Shown here in pieces: positions 1 through 11,483 of a stretch of DNA of 64,000 nucleotides. The DNA is from Gigaspora margarita. Its lineage: Eukaryota > Glomeromycota > Glomeromycetes > Diversisporales > Gigasporaceae. The first letter of the stretch is position 1. Every line of letters starts with the position of its first letter. A program made the translations under genes and the position numbers. The stretch lies in the NCBI GenBank assembly GCA_009809945.1, contig WTPW01002188.1, positions 1-64,000 on the forward strand, read 5' to 3'. A model generated the notes under the pieces. The model had not been told where the DNA came from. It saw nothing but the letters and a program-made list of their open reading frames with translations, and did no database searches.

Positions 1-506
1 TAAAAGAGCTATGCTAAGCTGTAGAAAGAAGTACTTTTATCGTTTGTTGAAATATTCAGGTGTTTTAGAATGGGTTGGGCATTGAGAAATAGGTTAGTAA
101 CTATCAAGAGTAAATTCGGAAGCTAATTTTTAAAAAAATGGCCTTTTTAATATACTTTTGGTTTATAATTAAATACATGAATTTCGTAATTTTCTACATA
201 CTTAATTATAAATACAAAGCTGTTTAAAAATGCCGTTTTTGTGAAAATTCACTTTGTAATAAATTTTCGCGTTAAATTTTTCGATAATCCTCGATCATGA
301 TTGGTCAAGCCAACATGTTACACTGATCCGCCGATATGAAATAATATGCAGTATAATAGCATTAATTAGAATTATTATTTGTAATTTTTAATTTGATAAC
401 TATCAATTATTACTAATTATTACTGATTACTATCTTAATTGATAGTTCTCATTAAGAGGAATTTTAATTGATTACTATCAAATAACCAATAAAATTAATA
501 GTAATC

Positions 507-834
507 CTATTCAAATTTTGGTAATATAATTTTTTTAAAATCTACTTTTTCTTCATCACCAAACCTTGGACCTTGTTCATATAAAAATCTTAGAATTGTA
601 TTTATACAAATTTTTGTCTTTATGTCACTAACTTTCTTTTGTTCAATAAATTCTTCTTTTTCTTCCTTACTTTTTTCTGTATTTTTACTTTCAACAATTT
701 TTAAAATTTCTTTTTCAATAAGCCTGCCTTTAATCTTATTATCCTTAGTATAGATATATTCATATATAGCAAAAAAATCATTTGTTGATAAACAACCAAT
801 TAGTTCTGCAAGTCTTGTTTTATTATCTATGTTA
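507..834 (-). CDS. Unidentified open frame, possible 3' exon of a hypothetical gene
   Basis: Reading the minus strand from a candidate acceptor (CTTTTAG just above 834) gives about 108 codons without a stop, ending at TAG (507-509). There is no ATG near the start, so this would be an internal-to-terminal exon or a gene relic. The product is hydrophilic. It opens with a helical stretch containing LAELIGCLSTNDFFAIYEYI, then has a Lys/Glu-rich middle (KSKEEKEEF), and ends with a more ordered segment (ICINTILRFLYEQGPRFG). I do not recognise the family. Codon choice is A/T-rich like its surroundings. No upstream exon could be fixed, because several GT sites above 840 are equally plausible. It may be a host gene end, a transposon-borne exon or chance. 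It is long for chance in DNA this rich in stop codons. Confidence 0.35.
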
Positions 835-1099
835 CTAAAAGTTTTTTTAAAAAAATTTTTATGATACAGAAGTACTAGTAATTATCAATTTATCAAAAGG
901 TAAAATAATAAATACATATTTTAAGCCTTTAAAAATACAGAAGAATGAATATAATACTATAACCATATATGCGAATTTGTAGATCACCCTAAAATTTTTG
1001 ACGCATTTAAATTTGACTCTATACAGTGCATTAGTAATTTGACACTAAGATTAACCAATCAAATTTGTGAAATAGTATGGTGGAAAACTAAACCTGGGA

Positions 1100-1500
1100 C
1101 AGTACAATAATAAATACCACTTCTAATTTTTTTTTTACTTGGTTGTTTTATTATTTTAATTCTGCTACTAACATTTTTCCTTTTATAGCTTTGTACTTCA
1201 TCAGGAAGGTAAAATAGTAACGAGAAAGCTGATCTGGGACCTGAAAGGAACTGGTACAAAGATAAGTACTAGTTCTAGTTTTTCTTTTTTCTTGTTGTAT
1301 GCTATTATTTGAATTCTTTTTAATGATGAGAAAGCTGGGATTGGAAGATCCAGAACCCAAAAGAAACTGGCACAAAAATAAGTACCAGTTTTAGTTTTTT
1401 TTTTTGTTGGTTTGTTATTTTGAATTCTGTTACTAGTGTTTTCTTTTTTTTATAGCTTTGTCTTCGCCAAGAAGGGTGAAATTGGACCAAATGTTAAAAT
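1100..1500. repeat. Three tandem exon/intron-like units (~120-160 bp)
   Basis: The pattern 'GGGACCTGAAAGGAACTGG - TACAAAGATAAGTAC - T-rich tract - GAATTCTG/TTACTA - TTTATAGCTTTG' recurs with copies near 1100-1260, 1260-1383 and 1383-1490. Each T-rich tract ends in an acceptor-like TTTATAG. It looks like a duplicated exon-intron unit or a degenerate minisatellite. No coding function could be assigned. Confidence 0.45.
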
Positions 1501-2162
1501 TGTGACGCGTCTTGACCGGTTTCTTGTATTTTGTTTCTTATTTTTTGGTTATTGAAACTAACTTCACTTTTTTTCTAGGTTCTTATATCACGGCAGAATG
1601 CATGGATCTATGAGATCATATCATGGCCATTATAGCAATTTGATTTTTTATAAGAGCATAATATTGCGAATTTGTGGCAGGATCATAGCATTGTTGCTAT
1701 ATATTATATAGTTGTCATATTATGAATATGGGTGTTGTATTGTGTAGTTTCATAAAAAATGCATTAAAATAAAGTTTATATTTGTAATTTTATATAATTT
1801 TATTATTGTTATTTAATATAAGTTATATAAATATAATTTTTATTAAAACTATATATTGATAAATAGCATAATTAATGATTATCAATTTAATATTAACCGG
1901 CTAATATATATACAAAGTTTTTTGAAAAAGTTCATAGTCATCAGTTCTAAATTAAAATTTTATATAATCATTAATCACAATAATTTTGTCGAAGATTTAT
2001 ATGAAATATGGATATGGCCTCTAACCATTTTTTTTTCATCAAATAATAATGAACTCACTTGACTGAATTTATTTTTATTATAAGCCCCAGCCTATTAATT
2101 TAGATGCTTGAGATAAGTATTATAATTATATTTTTTAACCAGACTAAATTAAACATAATAAA
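1500..2162. other. AT-rich intergenic stretch, nothing assignable
   Basis: No sustained open frame, tandem repeat or inverted repeat is convincing here. A 68-codon open frame at 1856-2062 is composed of AT-rich low-complexity codons and is not supported as a gene. Confidence 0.5.
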
Positions 2163-2391
2163 TGTCACAGATGATCATAAAATCAGATGATAGTGAAATT
2201 TGGATATATTTTATATACGATTTTTAAAATTTTTTAGGGCCTTTTTTGTCTGCCTTTTTTTTACAGTTGAGTTAGGATTTAGGGTTAGGGTTATTAATAA
2301 AAGAGTATAGATAGATTTTAGTAGAGCTTATATTTTCAAATTAAGACCCTCAAATTTCACTATCATCCAATTTCACGATCATCCATGACAA
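2163..2391. mobile_element. Small TIR element (MITE) with telomere-like core
   Basis: Inverted ends of roughly 38 bp (GTCACAGATGATCAT... against ...GATCATCCATGAC, both followed by a GATAGTGAAATTT-type block) enclose a short core that contains GTTAGGATTTAGGGTTAGGG at 2270-2289. It is non-coding. A piece of the core (AAAAGAGTATAGATA) is also found at about 33514. Confidence 0.6.
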
Positions 2392-2908
2392 TAAATATGT
2401 ATTGATGTTCATATTTTTGTAAAAAAATTTCCTCATATTTACCGAAATAAATTAAAGCAATTAAAATAGACTAATAAGCAATGAGTAAGATCTAAAAAGA
2501 ACAAATAAAACAAATTGTAAAAAAAAACTTATAAATATTTAAGTAAGCTAAAATTTTTGTAATCTCTACTATCTCTATTTCATTGCACACAATTCCGTTC
2601 ATTGGTTCCTAGGTGGGTTCATTGGTTTGATATATATTATTTAAATGGAAAAATAAATTTGACAGATATTTTTGGGTTGAAATTGTTATTTATAACCAAT
2701 CATCATATGATAATTTTCAGATCTGAAATCTAAAAAAAGGTCCAATTTTATAAATACATGCATATGCTTGTTATTATAATAAGTTACAGACTTTTTTGTA
2801 ATTTTTATAATTATAACAGGTTATGGTATTATTCTCACGCCTCTAATTTTACTATTACTAATTATCTGTTCTAATTAGGCCTCCGCATGGACCTGGGATA
2901 CCCGTGAG

Positions 2909-3189
2909 CAGTATTGTACATAGGACAGTTGGGACATAAGTTGGAACATTTTGGGACATTGTGGGACAATTTTTTAAATTGAAATTACTTAAAATTTTAT
3001 TAAGATAATCTAATTTAATTTTTTTATAAATGTGTTTAGCATCTAGAAAAATATGTAAACATGTATTTTTTTAAATCAATTTATTAATTATTAAGACTTG
3101 GGACATAGTTGGGATACTTGGAACACTGGGATGTTGGGATGTTGGAACATGCTAAAAAAAGGCTAGGATAGCGAAGATGTATAACACTG
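2909..3189. mobile_element. CAGTATTGT MITE, copy 1
   Basis: It is 281 bp long with ends CAGTATTGT / ACA(C/A)TACTG-type. The flanks CCCGTGAG (2901-2908) and CCCGTGGG (3190-3197) match at 7/8, so this is an 8-bp target duplication. The interior (GGGACAxTTTGGGACA blocks, ATTACTTAAAATTTTATTA) is homologous to the copy at 16751-17025. It is non-coding and sits 33 bp inside the hAT left end. Confidence 0.75.
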
Positions 3190-3945
3190 CCCGTGGGTAC
3201 CCGTGGGTAAGCTCTAAAAAGACTAGACTAGGGTATTGATTTTAAACTCTACGGTAAGGGTAAGGGCATGGAATTCCAAGCCCTTACAATAGCAGGTATA
3301 GCTAAAGTAATATATATCCTACCCTTGGGCTTATAGGTACCTGTTACTTTTGATATATCCAATAGAATTGTGCTATATGATTATTATCTACATATATATA
3401 AAGGCGATCAATCAACATTTTTTTTTTCTGTTATAAAATTTTTAACGTGTACTAGTTACTTTGATATTAAATTGCTAGTATATAACTTACTAGTACTTTT
3501 TTCTTAAGCGCTCTTTTATTAGACCTCTCTTTATAAAATTTAAAAAAAAATAAAAAAAATAGAAAAAAAATACAATAAATTACCTGCATCAAGTATTAAA
3601 TTACCCGTACTAGATAAGCTTACCCATGTATTAAATTACTAAGTATAAAAGCTACAGTAAGTTTGAATAGTTGTATTGTTGCAAATTTCTATTTAACAAG
3701 AATATTTGAAAATTTACTGTATTAATAATATATAAAATAAGCTTGTTAAGCTATAGAACATGATTTTGATGAAATTAATAAAACCAATATACCAAACTCT
3801 AATGGCTCTGCTTTAACATCTCCTGTACTAGTTAACAATGAAACTAGTAAAACAACTGGCAAAACCTCCAATAGAGTAACTAGTGAAGTTGCTGATGAAA
3901 CCTTCTAGCAAAACTACTAATGAAACTTCTACATCATCAAGGCAT

Positions 3946-4256
3946 ATACTGTATATTCTTGAATTTTTTGGGGCAAAAATTATATGAAAAAGCAGGAGGT
4001 TGCTTATTTTCGAATTGTTAAATTTTTTGAAAAATTGAAAAACGTAGTAATAAAAAATTATTCAAATAATATAAAAGTTTTACTGTTAGTGTATTTTTGT
4101 GTCCTGAATAAGTTTACTTAATAGCACTTTTGAGGTTTACTTAGTAAAATTTAGACTTTTATATGTAGCAACTGCTAATGCATTTTTTGAAATTTTTGAA
4201 AAAATCAGGGGGTTGCTTATTTTTAGAGTAGCTTATTTTTGGGAATATACAGTATC
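3946..4256. mobile_element. MITE inside the hAT coding region
   Basis: Perfect 13-bp inverted ends (ATACTGTATATTC / GAATATACAGTAT) flank about 310 bp that splits the transposase frame between a Ser-rich stretch and SAISDHFSLL. The interior is homologous, in reverse orientation, to 27165-27410. It carries the AAGTAAACTT motif (as its complement) seen in many other elements of the window. Confidence 0.7.
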
Positions 4257-5385
4257 TGCTATTAGTGATCATTTTTCCTTATTACCAGATGAGCCAAAGG
4301 CTAAGTGTGATTATTGCAATAGGTTATTTAGTTACAAAAAAGAGTGTGGTATATCTCATCTTCAGTGCCATCTTGATTCTTGTCTAAAATTTCAAAATTT
4401 ATTAAATGGTCAAACAAAATTGAAATTTAACCCTCAAACAAAAGGACTATATATGAATGATTTGGCCTAAAAAGACATAACTAATATGATTGTTTGAGAT
4501 AAATTAAGTTTTCAATTCATAGAAGGTCAAGGCTTTCATAAGCTTATTAATGGATTATTACCTAATTTTAGTATTAGTGTTAATATGATTAAACGAGGTA
4601 TTATAAAGGCTTATGACAAGAGAAAGACTTTGATTAAAGAAATCCTTCAAAATGCTGAAGACAAAATCTCTCTAACTTGTGATGTTTGGACATCACTTCA
4701 ACAACTTGGATATCTGTTAGTTACTGCGTATTTTATTAATAAGGATTGGAACCTTGTATTGATTTTATTATCATTTTCATTAATCCTCTATTCACATACT
4801 GGTGTCAATATCACTAACTGTATTAAACTAAAATAGATAAGTGGTTCATTACAACTAAGGTAATTTATATTGTCACACTTAGTAATACCTAACAAAATAA
4901 AAAACCTGATGAATTTGCAATTTACTTGATGTATAATTTGGCATTTATTGAATTATAATCTTGACATCCAATTTCACGGGTTTGCAAAGATAGGTAACTT
5001 CAATTTAAATTCTGATAGCAAGAGGTACAGTCAGAAATCTAAATTACAAAACTTATAGTTTCATCAGGTTTTATTATTTCATCAGATATCAATAGTTGCA
5101 TTAATAAAAATAATAAATTAAATAATATTTATAATTTTATTATTACAGTTACAACCATTCTCTTGATAATGCTACTTCAAATAATGTTGCAATTTATAAA
5201 CTAGCCAATCCTATCTTGCAAAACTCATTTATAAACATCAATGAAGATCTTTTTCATAATCACTATTTCGCCCACATTCTAAATCTTGTAGTCAAGAATG
5301 GGTTGAAAAAAATTTTAGATGTCATTGGAAAGGTAGATAAATTAAATAGTAGTTGAAGTGTATTATTTAACATATACTAATAAAT

Positions 5386-5521
5386 TATAGTTATTGTATG
5401 GATATGTGTGTGTAAGTAATTACACATGGGTTCATATTTAAATTACGTGGCTGAAGGCCACGTGGTTAAATATGAATCCGTGTGTAATTACTTACACACA
5501 CATATTCATATAATAACTATA
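5386..5521. mobile_element. 136-bp near-perfect palindrome (MITE-like)
   Basis: The two ~64-nt arms are complementary, with few mismatches, around a TGAAG loop flanked by GTGGC/GCCAC. The outer ends read ATAGTTATT...AATAACTAT. It directly abuts the left inverted repeat of the tyrosine-recombinase element and follows a good branch-point/acceptor pair (TACTAATAAATTATAG, 5375-5390). Confidence 0.7.
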
Positions 5522-5667
5522 TTATCATATGGGTCTGATGTAACAATCTGTGTGTCACCCTTTATTAATAATTTAAACTTTTTTTTAGTGTTACAGTTAT
5601 TACCTTTTCTTTCTTTTACTTGTTTGTTAAACTTTCTTTTTACTAATTCCAATTGTAGTTTCAACAA

Positions 5668-6776
5668 ATGTCTAGTAGCAATCTCTTGGTCAACGATCCC
5701 GAAGCTCAACGTCTAATCGATCTTTCTTTTGTTGCAAATACAGAAAGAAATACTTCAAAGTGGCTGTGTCATATAAATCGGTTTCGTGAAGAAAGGGATA
5801 TTTCTAAAACACTGGACCAATTTGATGACAAAGGAGAACTGGATGTATTCTTGTGTACATTTATTAGTTGGCTCACAAAAAAAGACGGTACACCGTTTAA
5901 GTTAAATCAATCCATAATTGCTATGCTGCGTTGGCAAGATATCTTCGTGAAAATTCTGCTATTGATGGTGGTATCAGAATTTGGGATAAGTACTCGTTTC
6001 CTAGAGCACTTCGATGCTTGGATGGTAAAATGAAATCTCTTCAAAATAGTGGTTATTGTGATACAGCAAAGAGCGATTTATTGACATCAGATGAAATCAT
6101 TTTATGTCTAAATAATGATTACCTGTCGACTGAAAATAATGAAGGCTTAATTAGAAGGGTTTTTTTCTGGTTGTCGTTGCTTTGTGGATTAAAAGGAGGT
6201 GATACTTACAAGCTAGATTATTGTGATCTTGAGCGACGAAGCGATTTTGGTTTGTAGCTGAGATTTCAAAGAGAAAAAAACAATCAAGGCAGGTACTTTA
6301 TCGACAACGTTATGGTCAAACTAGTACACAGTTCGTTCCAATTCCACCTGACCATTTTGACAATCCCTATTAAAGACATTCTTTTATATCTATCCAAGCG
6401 TCCACCTAGTTATAAAACTGGTGCATTGTTTTTACAATGCACCAGAAAACAATAGGCAATTATGGATTTTAATCGTGATTTTATTAATTAGAAATTAAAT
6501 TTTAACAGTTTTATTTTTTTTTTTTTAGATATAAAAAATGGTATTTGGTACAAGGCCTATCGTATAGGTGAAAATAAGCTCAAGTCAATGCTGCAACAAA
6601 TAGTAGTCAATGCAAAAATAAATCTCAATGGAAGAAAAATAACAAACCATAGTGCTCGACGTACAGCAATAAGAATCTTGAAGTCTTTTGACGTTCCTGA
6701 GGATGAGGCAATGATATTTTCAGGTCACTGTTCTCATGAAGCTATACAGGCATACAGTAGTCCAATAGATGATTAA
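5668..6776 (+). pseudogene. Tyrosine recombinase (DUF3504/Crypton-like), broken
   Basis: Frame 1 (5668 to about 5930) gives an N-terminal core-binding-like helical region. A one-base shift near 5930 continues as ARYLRENSAIDGGIRIWDKY through FFWLSLLCGLKGGDTYKLDY. A second shift near 6255 continues with AEISKRKKQSRQ. After a probable intron (acceptor TTTTTTTTAG at about 6529) comes the catalytic C-terminus with NHSARRTAIRIL and FSGHCSHEAIQAYSS. His (6648-6650), Arg (6657-6659), a second His (6726-6728) and the candidate nucleophile Tyr (6753-6755) are all present. The first catalytic Arg, expected in a GLRGGD-type box, is Lys (6192-6194). Family knowledge: such enzymes cut and religate DNA through a covalent 3'-phosphotyrosine. 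Two shifts and the Arg-to-Lys change make this copy inactive. A perfect small hairpin (6419-6445) lies in the coding part. Confidence 0.7.
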
Positions 6777-6957
6777 TGTTTGTCTTCAACGGCATTATTA
6801 ATTCCCTACACAGCACATAATGAAGATCTGGAATCATATTATTCGTTTCCAGGAGGTTCTTACCTTGAATATGAATCTGATGAGAATAAAGAGATGGGTT
6901 ATTATGATGTTAAAATGAAAGCAAAATACTGTTAACAATTTTAATGAGTTTACTTAT

Positions 6958-7480
6958 CTTTTAGACGTTGAGGTAATAGAAGTTCCAAGTGCATCAAATC
7001 AAAATCAGGAACTTTTAAGCCCCATGTCAAATTCATCAAGTCAAAGTCAAGAACTTGTAAACCCCACGCCTAATTCATCAATTTCATGTAAGTTTTTTTT
7101 GATTTGTTAATCATTAATTTATTTATTAATTCATTTTTTTTTATATTAGATAAACCTATTAAAAAAAAGAGACCAATTTCGAATTTGAATCAAAGTCTCT
7201 TAAAACCATTTAAAAGTCCTTTAATCAACAATAAGAAAATGCGGCAAGAACAGACAATGCAATCAAAGAAGACATTGGTACAAAAATCAAGGAAGGCACA
7301 AGTACAAGAATCAAGGGAAGTACAGATACAAAAAACAAGTGAGGACAGGTACATGAAGCAAGGGAAGCACAGGTACGTGAAGTAAGGGAAGCACAGGCAC
7401 AAAATCAAATATCACGAAATAATCAACAAACACAAGTAATTGAACATCATGAAGATGAGCAAGTACTAATGCCAATTACA
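6958..7480 (+). pseudogene. Low-complexity tail exons of the recombinase element
   Basis: A piece rich in S, N and Q (SNSSSQSQELVNPTPNSS) is followed by GTAAGT at 7088, an AT-rich intron, and an acceptor TATATTAG at about 7150. The next piece starts DKPIKKKRPISNLNQSLL and runs into Gln/Lys/Arg repeats (VQKSRKAQVQESREVQIQK) encoded by a CAAG/GGAAG minisatellite. It resembles the disordered basic tails that follow recombinase domains, but no family is recognised. A stop at 7383-7385 interrupts it. Confidence 0.4.
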
Positions 7481-7706
7481 AGTAAAGAATGAAGAGCATT
7501 GCAACCTATAACGAATAATATTATTATTCAAATCCCTGATACTGAGAAGTCGATTAATAATAATTTAAAAATTTCTTTTAATAATCAATAATATATGCAT
7601 GTTTTTTTTAAAATGTTATATTTTTATTTAAAATGTATTCTTTTATTTTACAATAAAATAGTATTTGAGGGCCAATGTAAAAAGCCCATTGATTAGCTAA
7701 AAATAT

Positions 7707-8060
7707 CAGTTTTTCGTCAGTTACAATTTAAAAAAATAACAAGTCTTTCACTAGTTACAATTTTAAAAAAAGTTCTTTGCTAGTTACAATTTAAAGAAGA
7801 AGTCTTTCGCTAGTTACAATTTTCAAAAAAAAAAGTATTTTGCCAGTTACAATTTAAAAATGCCTTTCACTAGTTACAATTTAAAAAAAAAAGCTTTTCG
7901 CTAATTATATTTTAAAAAAAGTCTTGGTTACAATTTTAAAAAAAGTCTTTCACTAGTTACAATTTAAAAAAGTCTTTCGCTAGTTACAATTTTTGTAAAA
8001 AGTCTTCATAATACAATTTTTGAATACATTTTACTTGAATATTTCTACAGTTACAATTTT
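7707..8060. repeat. Minisatellite of TAGTTACAATTT units
   Basis: About eleven copies of a 28-35 bp unit (AGTCTTTCGCTAGTTACAAT followed by T then an A-run) lie directly inside the right end of the recombinase element. Spacing varies through A-run length and the third base of CGC/CAC. It ends at a large hairpin. Confidence 0.8.
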
Positions 8061-8061
8061 T

Positions 8062-8142
8062 TTTGAAAATGCTTCATTCGTACAGGTATATATGAATCAC
8101 ATGATTTCATATATACCCGTGCGATAAGCTTTCAAAAAAAGC
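8062..8142. repeat. Imperfect hairpin adjoining the minisatellite
   Basis: GGTATATATGAATCA and TGATTTCATATATACC pair, and outer TTTTGAAA / TTTCAAAAA segments pair as well. It lies between the minisatellite and the right TIR of the recombinase element. Confidence 0.6.
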
Positions 8143-8519
8143 ATGGGTTGTTACATAAGACCCATACGATAATTAATATTATTGAAATTTATTAGGTTCA
8201 TAACTGTGTTAAAGCAATACATATAGCACCAAGACAGCACCAAATTTTCCTAGATATTTGTGAATCAGAATCTGTAAAATCTATAATTCCTCTATTGGAT
8301 TGTGATACTTGGTGAAACTTGACATTTCTTATGTTGCAAACAGTTTTAGAAGTCAAGAATGTAATTATTAAAATAAAGATAGATATAGAGCATTTCCTGA
8401 TATACCTGATGAAAAAGAGTGAAAAAATGCTGAAGCTATTTGTCATGTTTTAAAGCCATTTTATAATTGTATATATTATAAAAATTGTAATGTTTATATA
8501 ATACAATACTTGTTATCAT

Positions 8520-8620
8520 GAATAGAAATGAGCACAGTTGGTCATTTTTGGTCAACTGGTTTATGACCGTCAGTCATAAACTGGTTGACTAAAAATAACC
8601 TATCATGCTCATTCCTAATC
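8520..8620. mobile_element. 101-bp palindromic MITE
   Basis: The arms GAATAGAAATGAGC...GTCAACTGGTTTATGAC and their complement pair around a CGTCA centre. It sits in an intron-like gap of the hAT pseudogene. Confidence 0.6.
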
Positions 8621-10508
8621 GTAAAATTTTAGTCATTATATAAAATTTTTATATTTATGATTAACTTGTAATATAATATATTAAAAAATAGATACTTCAA
8701 AAGCATCTGCAAGTTCATATCCAACCCTTAATAGTACTCTTGCCTCAATTTGGATTATTTGTACCTATCTTTTGGGTATGAAGTCTCATTTGGATAGTTT
8801 TGTTTGTGATGCCAGCCAAGCTATAATTGGAAATTTTAATAAATATTGGGAACATAACAGCCTCTTGCATATGACTGCATGTATTCTTGACCCTTGTTAT
8901 AAAATCTAATTTATTTCATATTACTATCATGAAAAAGAAAAACTAGAATCATGGGATCTTGATGAGAAAAGATACAAGATATTTGAGAAAAGTATATGCA
9001 TTTATTATTTATTCAATTTATATTTTGTTTTATTTTATTTATTTTATTTTTTTTGTTAAATTTTTAAATTTTAAAATTTGAAGATATTTATTTTTATACA
9101 TATTACTTATCACCAACTATAGATCAAGTGATGATTGATTCTGAAAATGATACATCAATATTTGAAAATCATGCAGGTGATTTCTTTGAATATGCGGTAA
9201 GACAAACTCAGATTATTGAAAATGATCTACTTTGTGAAGTAAAATGGTATTTGATGAACCAATAGCCATAAAACTACTAATGTACTTGAATGGTGAAAAC
9301 ATAATAAGAATCAGTTTTCTAATTTGTCAGCAATGACTCAAGACTTTCTTGCTATACCCGCAACAAGTATTACATCAGTGAATTATATATACGTAATCTT
9401 ACGTCAAATATTACGGCCTGTAATATAACGAAAATCTTACGTTTGATACGATTTATTACGTAATATATTACATTATATTACGGTAATATTACGGTTATTA
9501 TTTCGAATTATTTCGAAATATATTGTGAAATAAATCAACAAAAAAAAAGGGGTCGCAGGAGGTAATAGTTTGCATATTATGTGATGATTTCGCATTGTTT
9601 TGCATTGTTTTCCAAATTTTTAAAATTTTTAAAAATAAATTAACGATATACATATTCACATAATCATGCTTTTTTACAGATTTTCGCAAAGTATCGCAAT
9701 TTATTATAAAATTTTATATTTATTTATTATTATTATACATTATATTTTACATTTATTAAATATACAGTTTTAATTATTATTACATACTTTATTATATATT
9801 ACATTATTGGTATTATTTACATTATTACAAATATTTTAAACTACTTTCGCACTTCGTCGCATCTATTTCTATTACTATATACAAAAAACTAGCCCTATTT
9901 TAAACTACTTTCGCACTTCGTTGCATCTAATTCTATTACTATATACAAAAAACTAACCCTATACACTTATTTTCGCTCACCCCAAAGTTAGCTATTATCT
10001 TCGCTTCTTTGTTTTCTATCGTCTTTGCTTTGGCTATTTCTTATGTTTCGGCTATAACCTTTATTTCGTTCTCTTTTTCTAAATACTTCAAAGAAGTAAA
10101 AAAAATAAAAAAAAAACATTTCTCAAAAGTGTTAGTGTTCTTGCAAATTGCCAGAAAAATCTAGTATGTTCTTGCAAAGTGCCAGAGGAGTTAAAGCTGG
10201 TGTTCTTGTAAGTCCAGGAAAAGTCGCAAAGTGTCAAAAAAGTCAGGAATAAATAAAATAAAATAAAAATAAAATAAAAATAAGTAAAAAAAAAACAACT
10301 GAAATAACAAATGTGTAAGCAAACTAATATAAAAAAAATAAACGAAGCCCCAAATCTTCATTTCTCTAAAGTAAGAGTTCACGTTCTTGCAAGTCGAAAG
10401 TTGGGTTAATGTTCTTGCAAAATGCCAAAAAAGTCACGTAGTGCCGAAAAAGTCTGGGTTGGTTTTTTTGCAAAAGCGCCAAGAAGTAAGGGTTCTTTTC
10501 TCACAAAG

Positions 10509-10834
10509 TGCCGGAATAAAATAAATTAATAAAAAAAAATATAAAAAAAAAAACAAAAACAAAAAGTGTCAAACGAAAAAATAAATGTAGCGTAACCTTG
10601 CGAAAACTTGCGAAAACTTGCGCCTAACTAAATCATTTCTCTAAAGTCGCGTTCTTGGAAATTTCGAAATTGCTAGAGAAATTAGTTGTTTGTTCTTGTA
10701 GCGTGTCGAAATTCTGAGTTGGCTTGCAAAGTCAATTTGGTGTTTTTGCAATGTGCCGAAAAGTTTTTGGTTTTCTTGCAAAGGGTTTGTAAAGTGTGAA
10801 AAAAATTAAAAAATAAATAAATAAAAAAAAAAAA
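10509..10834 (+). repeat. 326-bp block identical to 12571-12896
   Basis: Base-by-base reading shows no difference between this block, which ends at the N gap, and 12571-12896, whereas neighbouring parts of the same element have diverged. This is either a very recent duplication or an assembly artefact at the gap. Confidence 0.8.
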
Positions 10835-11483
10835 NNNNNNNNNNNNNNNNNNNNNNNNNNNNNNNNNNNNNNNNNNNNNNNNNNNNNNNNNNNNNNNNNN
10901 NNNNNNNNNNNNNNNNNNNNNNNNNNNNNNNNNNNNNNNNNNNNNNNNNNNNNNNNNNNNNNNNNNNNNNNNNNNNNNNNNNNNNNNNNNNNNNNNNNNN
11001 NNNNNNNNNNNNNNNNNNNNNNNNNNNNNNNNNNNNNNNNNNNNNNNNNNNNNNNNNNNNNNNNNNNNNNNNNNNNNNNNNNNNNNNNNNNNNNNNNNNN
11101 NNNNNNNNNNNNNNNNNNNNNNNNNNNNNNNNNNNNNNNNNNNNNNNNNNNNNNNNNNNNNNNNNNNNNNNNNNNNNNNNNNNNNNNNNNNNNNNNNNNN
11201 NNNNNNNNNNNNNNNNNNNNNNNNNNNNNNNNNNNNNNNNNNNNNNNNNNNNNNNNNNNNNNNNNNNNNNNNNNNNNNNNNNNNNNNNNNNNNNNNNNNN
11301 NNNNNNNNNNNNNNNNNNNNNNNNNNNNNNNNNNNNNNNNNNNNNNNNNNNNNNNNNNNNNNNNNNNNNNNNNNNNNNNNNNNNNNNNNNNNNNNNNNNN
11401 NNNNNNNNNNNNNNNNNNNNNNNNNNNNNNNNNNNNNNNNNNNNNNNNNNNNNNNNNNNNNNNNNNNNNNNNNNNNNNNNNNN
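10835..11483. other. Assembly gap (649 N)
   Basis: The run of N lies within the repeat-rich centre of copy A. Long open frames reported through it are meaningless. Confidence 0.99.

Larger units (their letters stand above)
5521..8173 (+). mobile_element. Crypton-like tyrosine-recombinase element with inverted termini
   Basis: The left end (5521-5546) begins ATTATCATATGGGTCT. The reverse complement of the right end (8148-8173) begins ATTATCGTATGGGTCT. The 26-bp ends agree at 24 positions. They enclose a plus-strand tyrosine-recombinase pseudogene, an intron-bearing low-complexity tail and a tandem array of TAGTTACAATTT units. The whole block lies in what appears to be an intron of the hAT transposase: the hAT frame stops before GTAGAT at 5335 and resumes after TTTATTAG at 8192. 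Cryptons are not known for TIRs, so either this is an unusual element or the ends belong to a separate host MITE pair. Confidence 0.6.

Noticed and set aside
4213..4836. BED finger and following open frame as a host zinc-finger gene
   Set aside because: Order, motifs and the surrounding TIR/target duplication place it in the hAT transposase.
7683..8060. CRISPR array
   Set aside because: The unit spacing is set by A-runs and there are no unique spacers; the DNA is eukaryotic nuclear.
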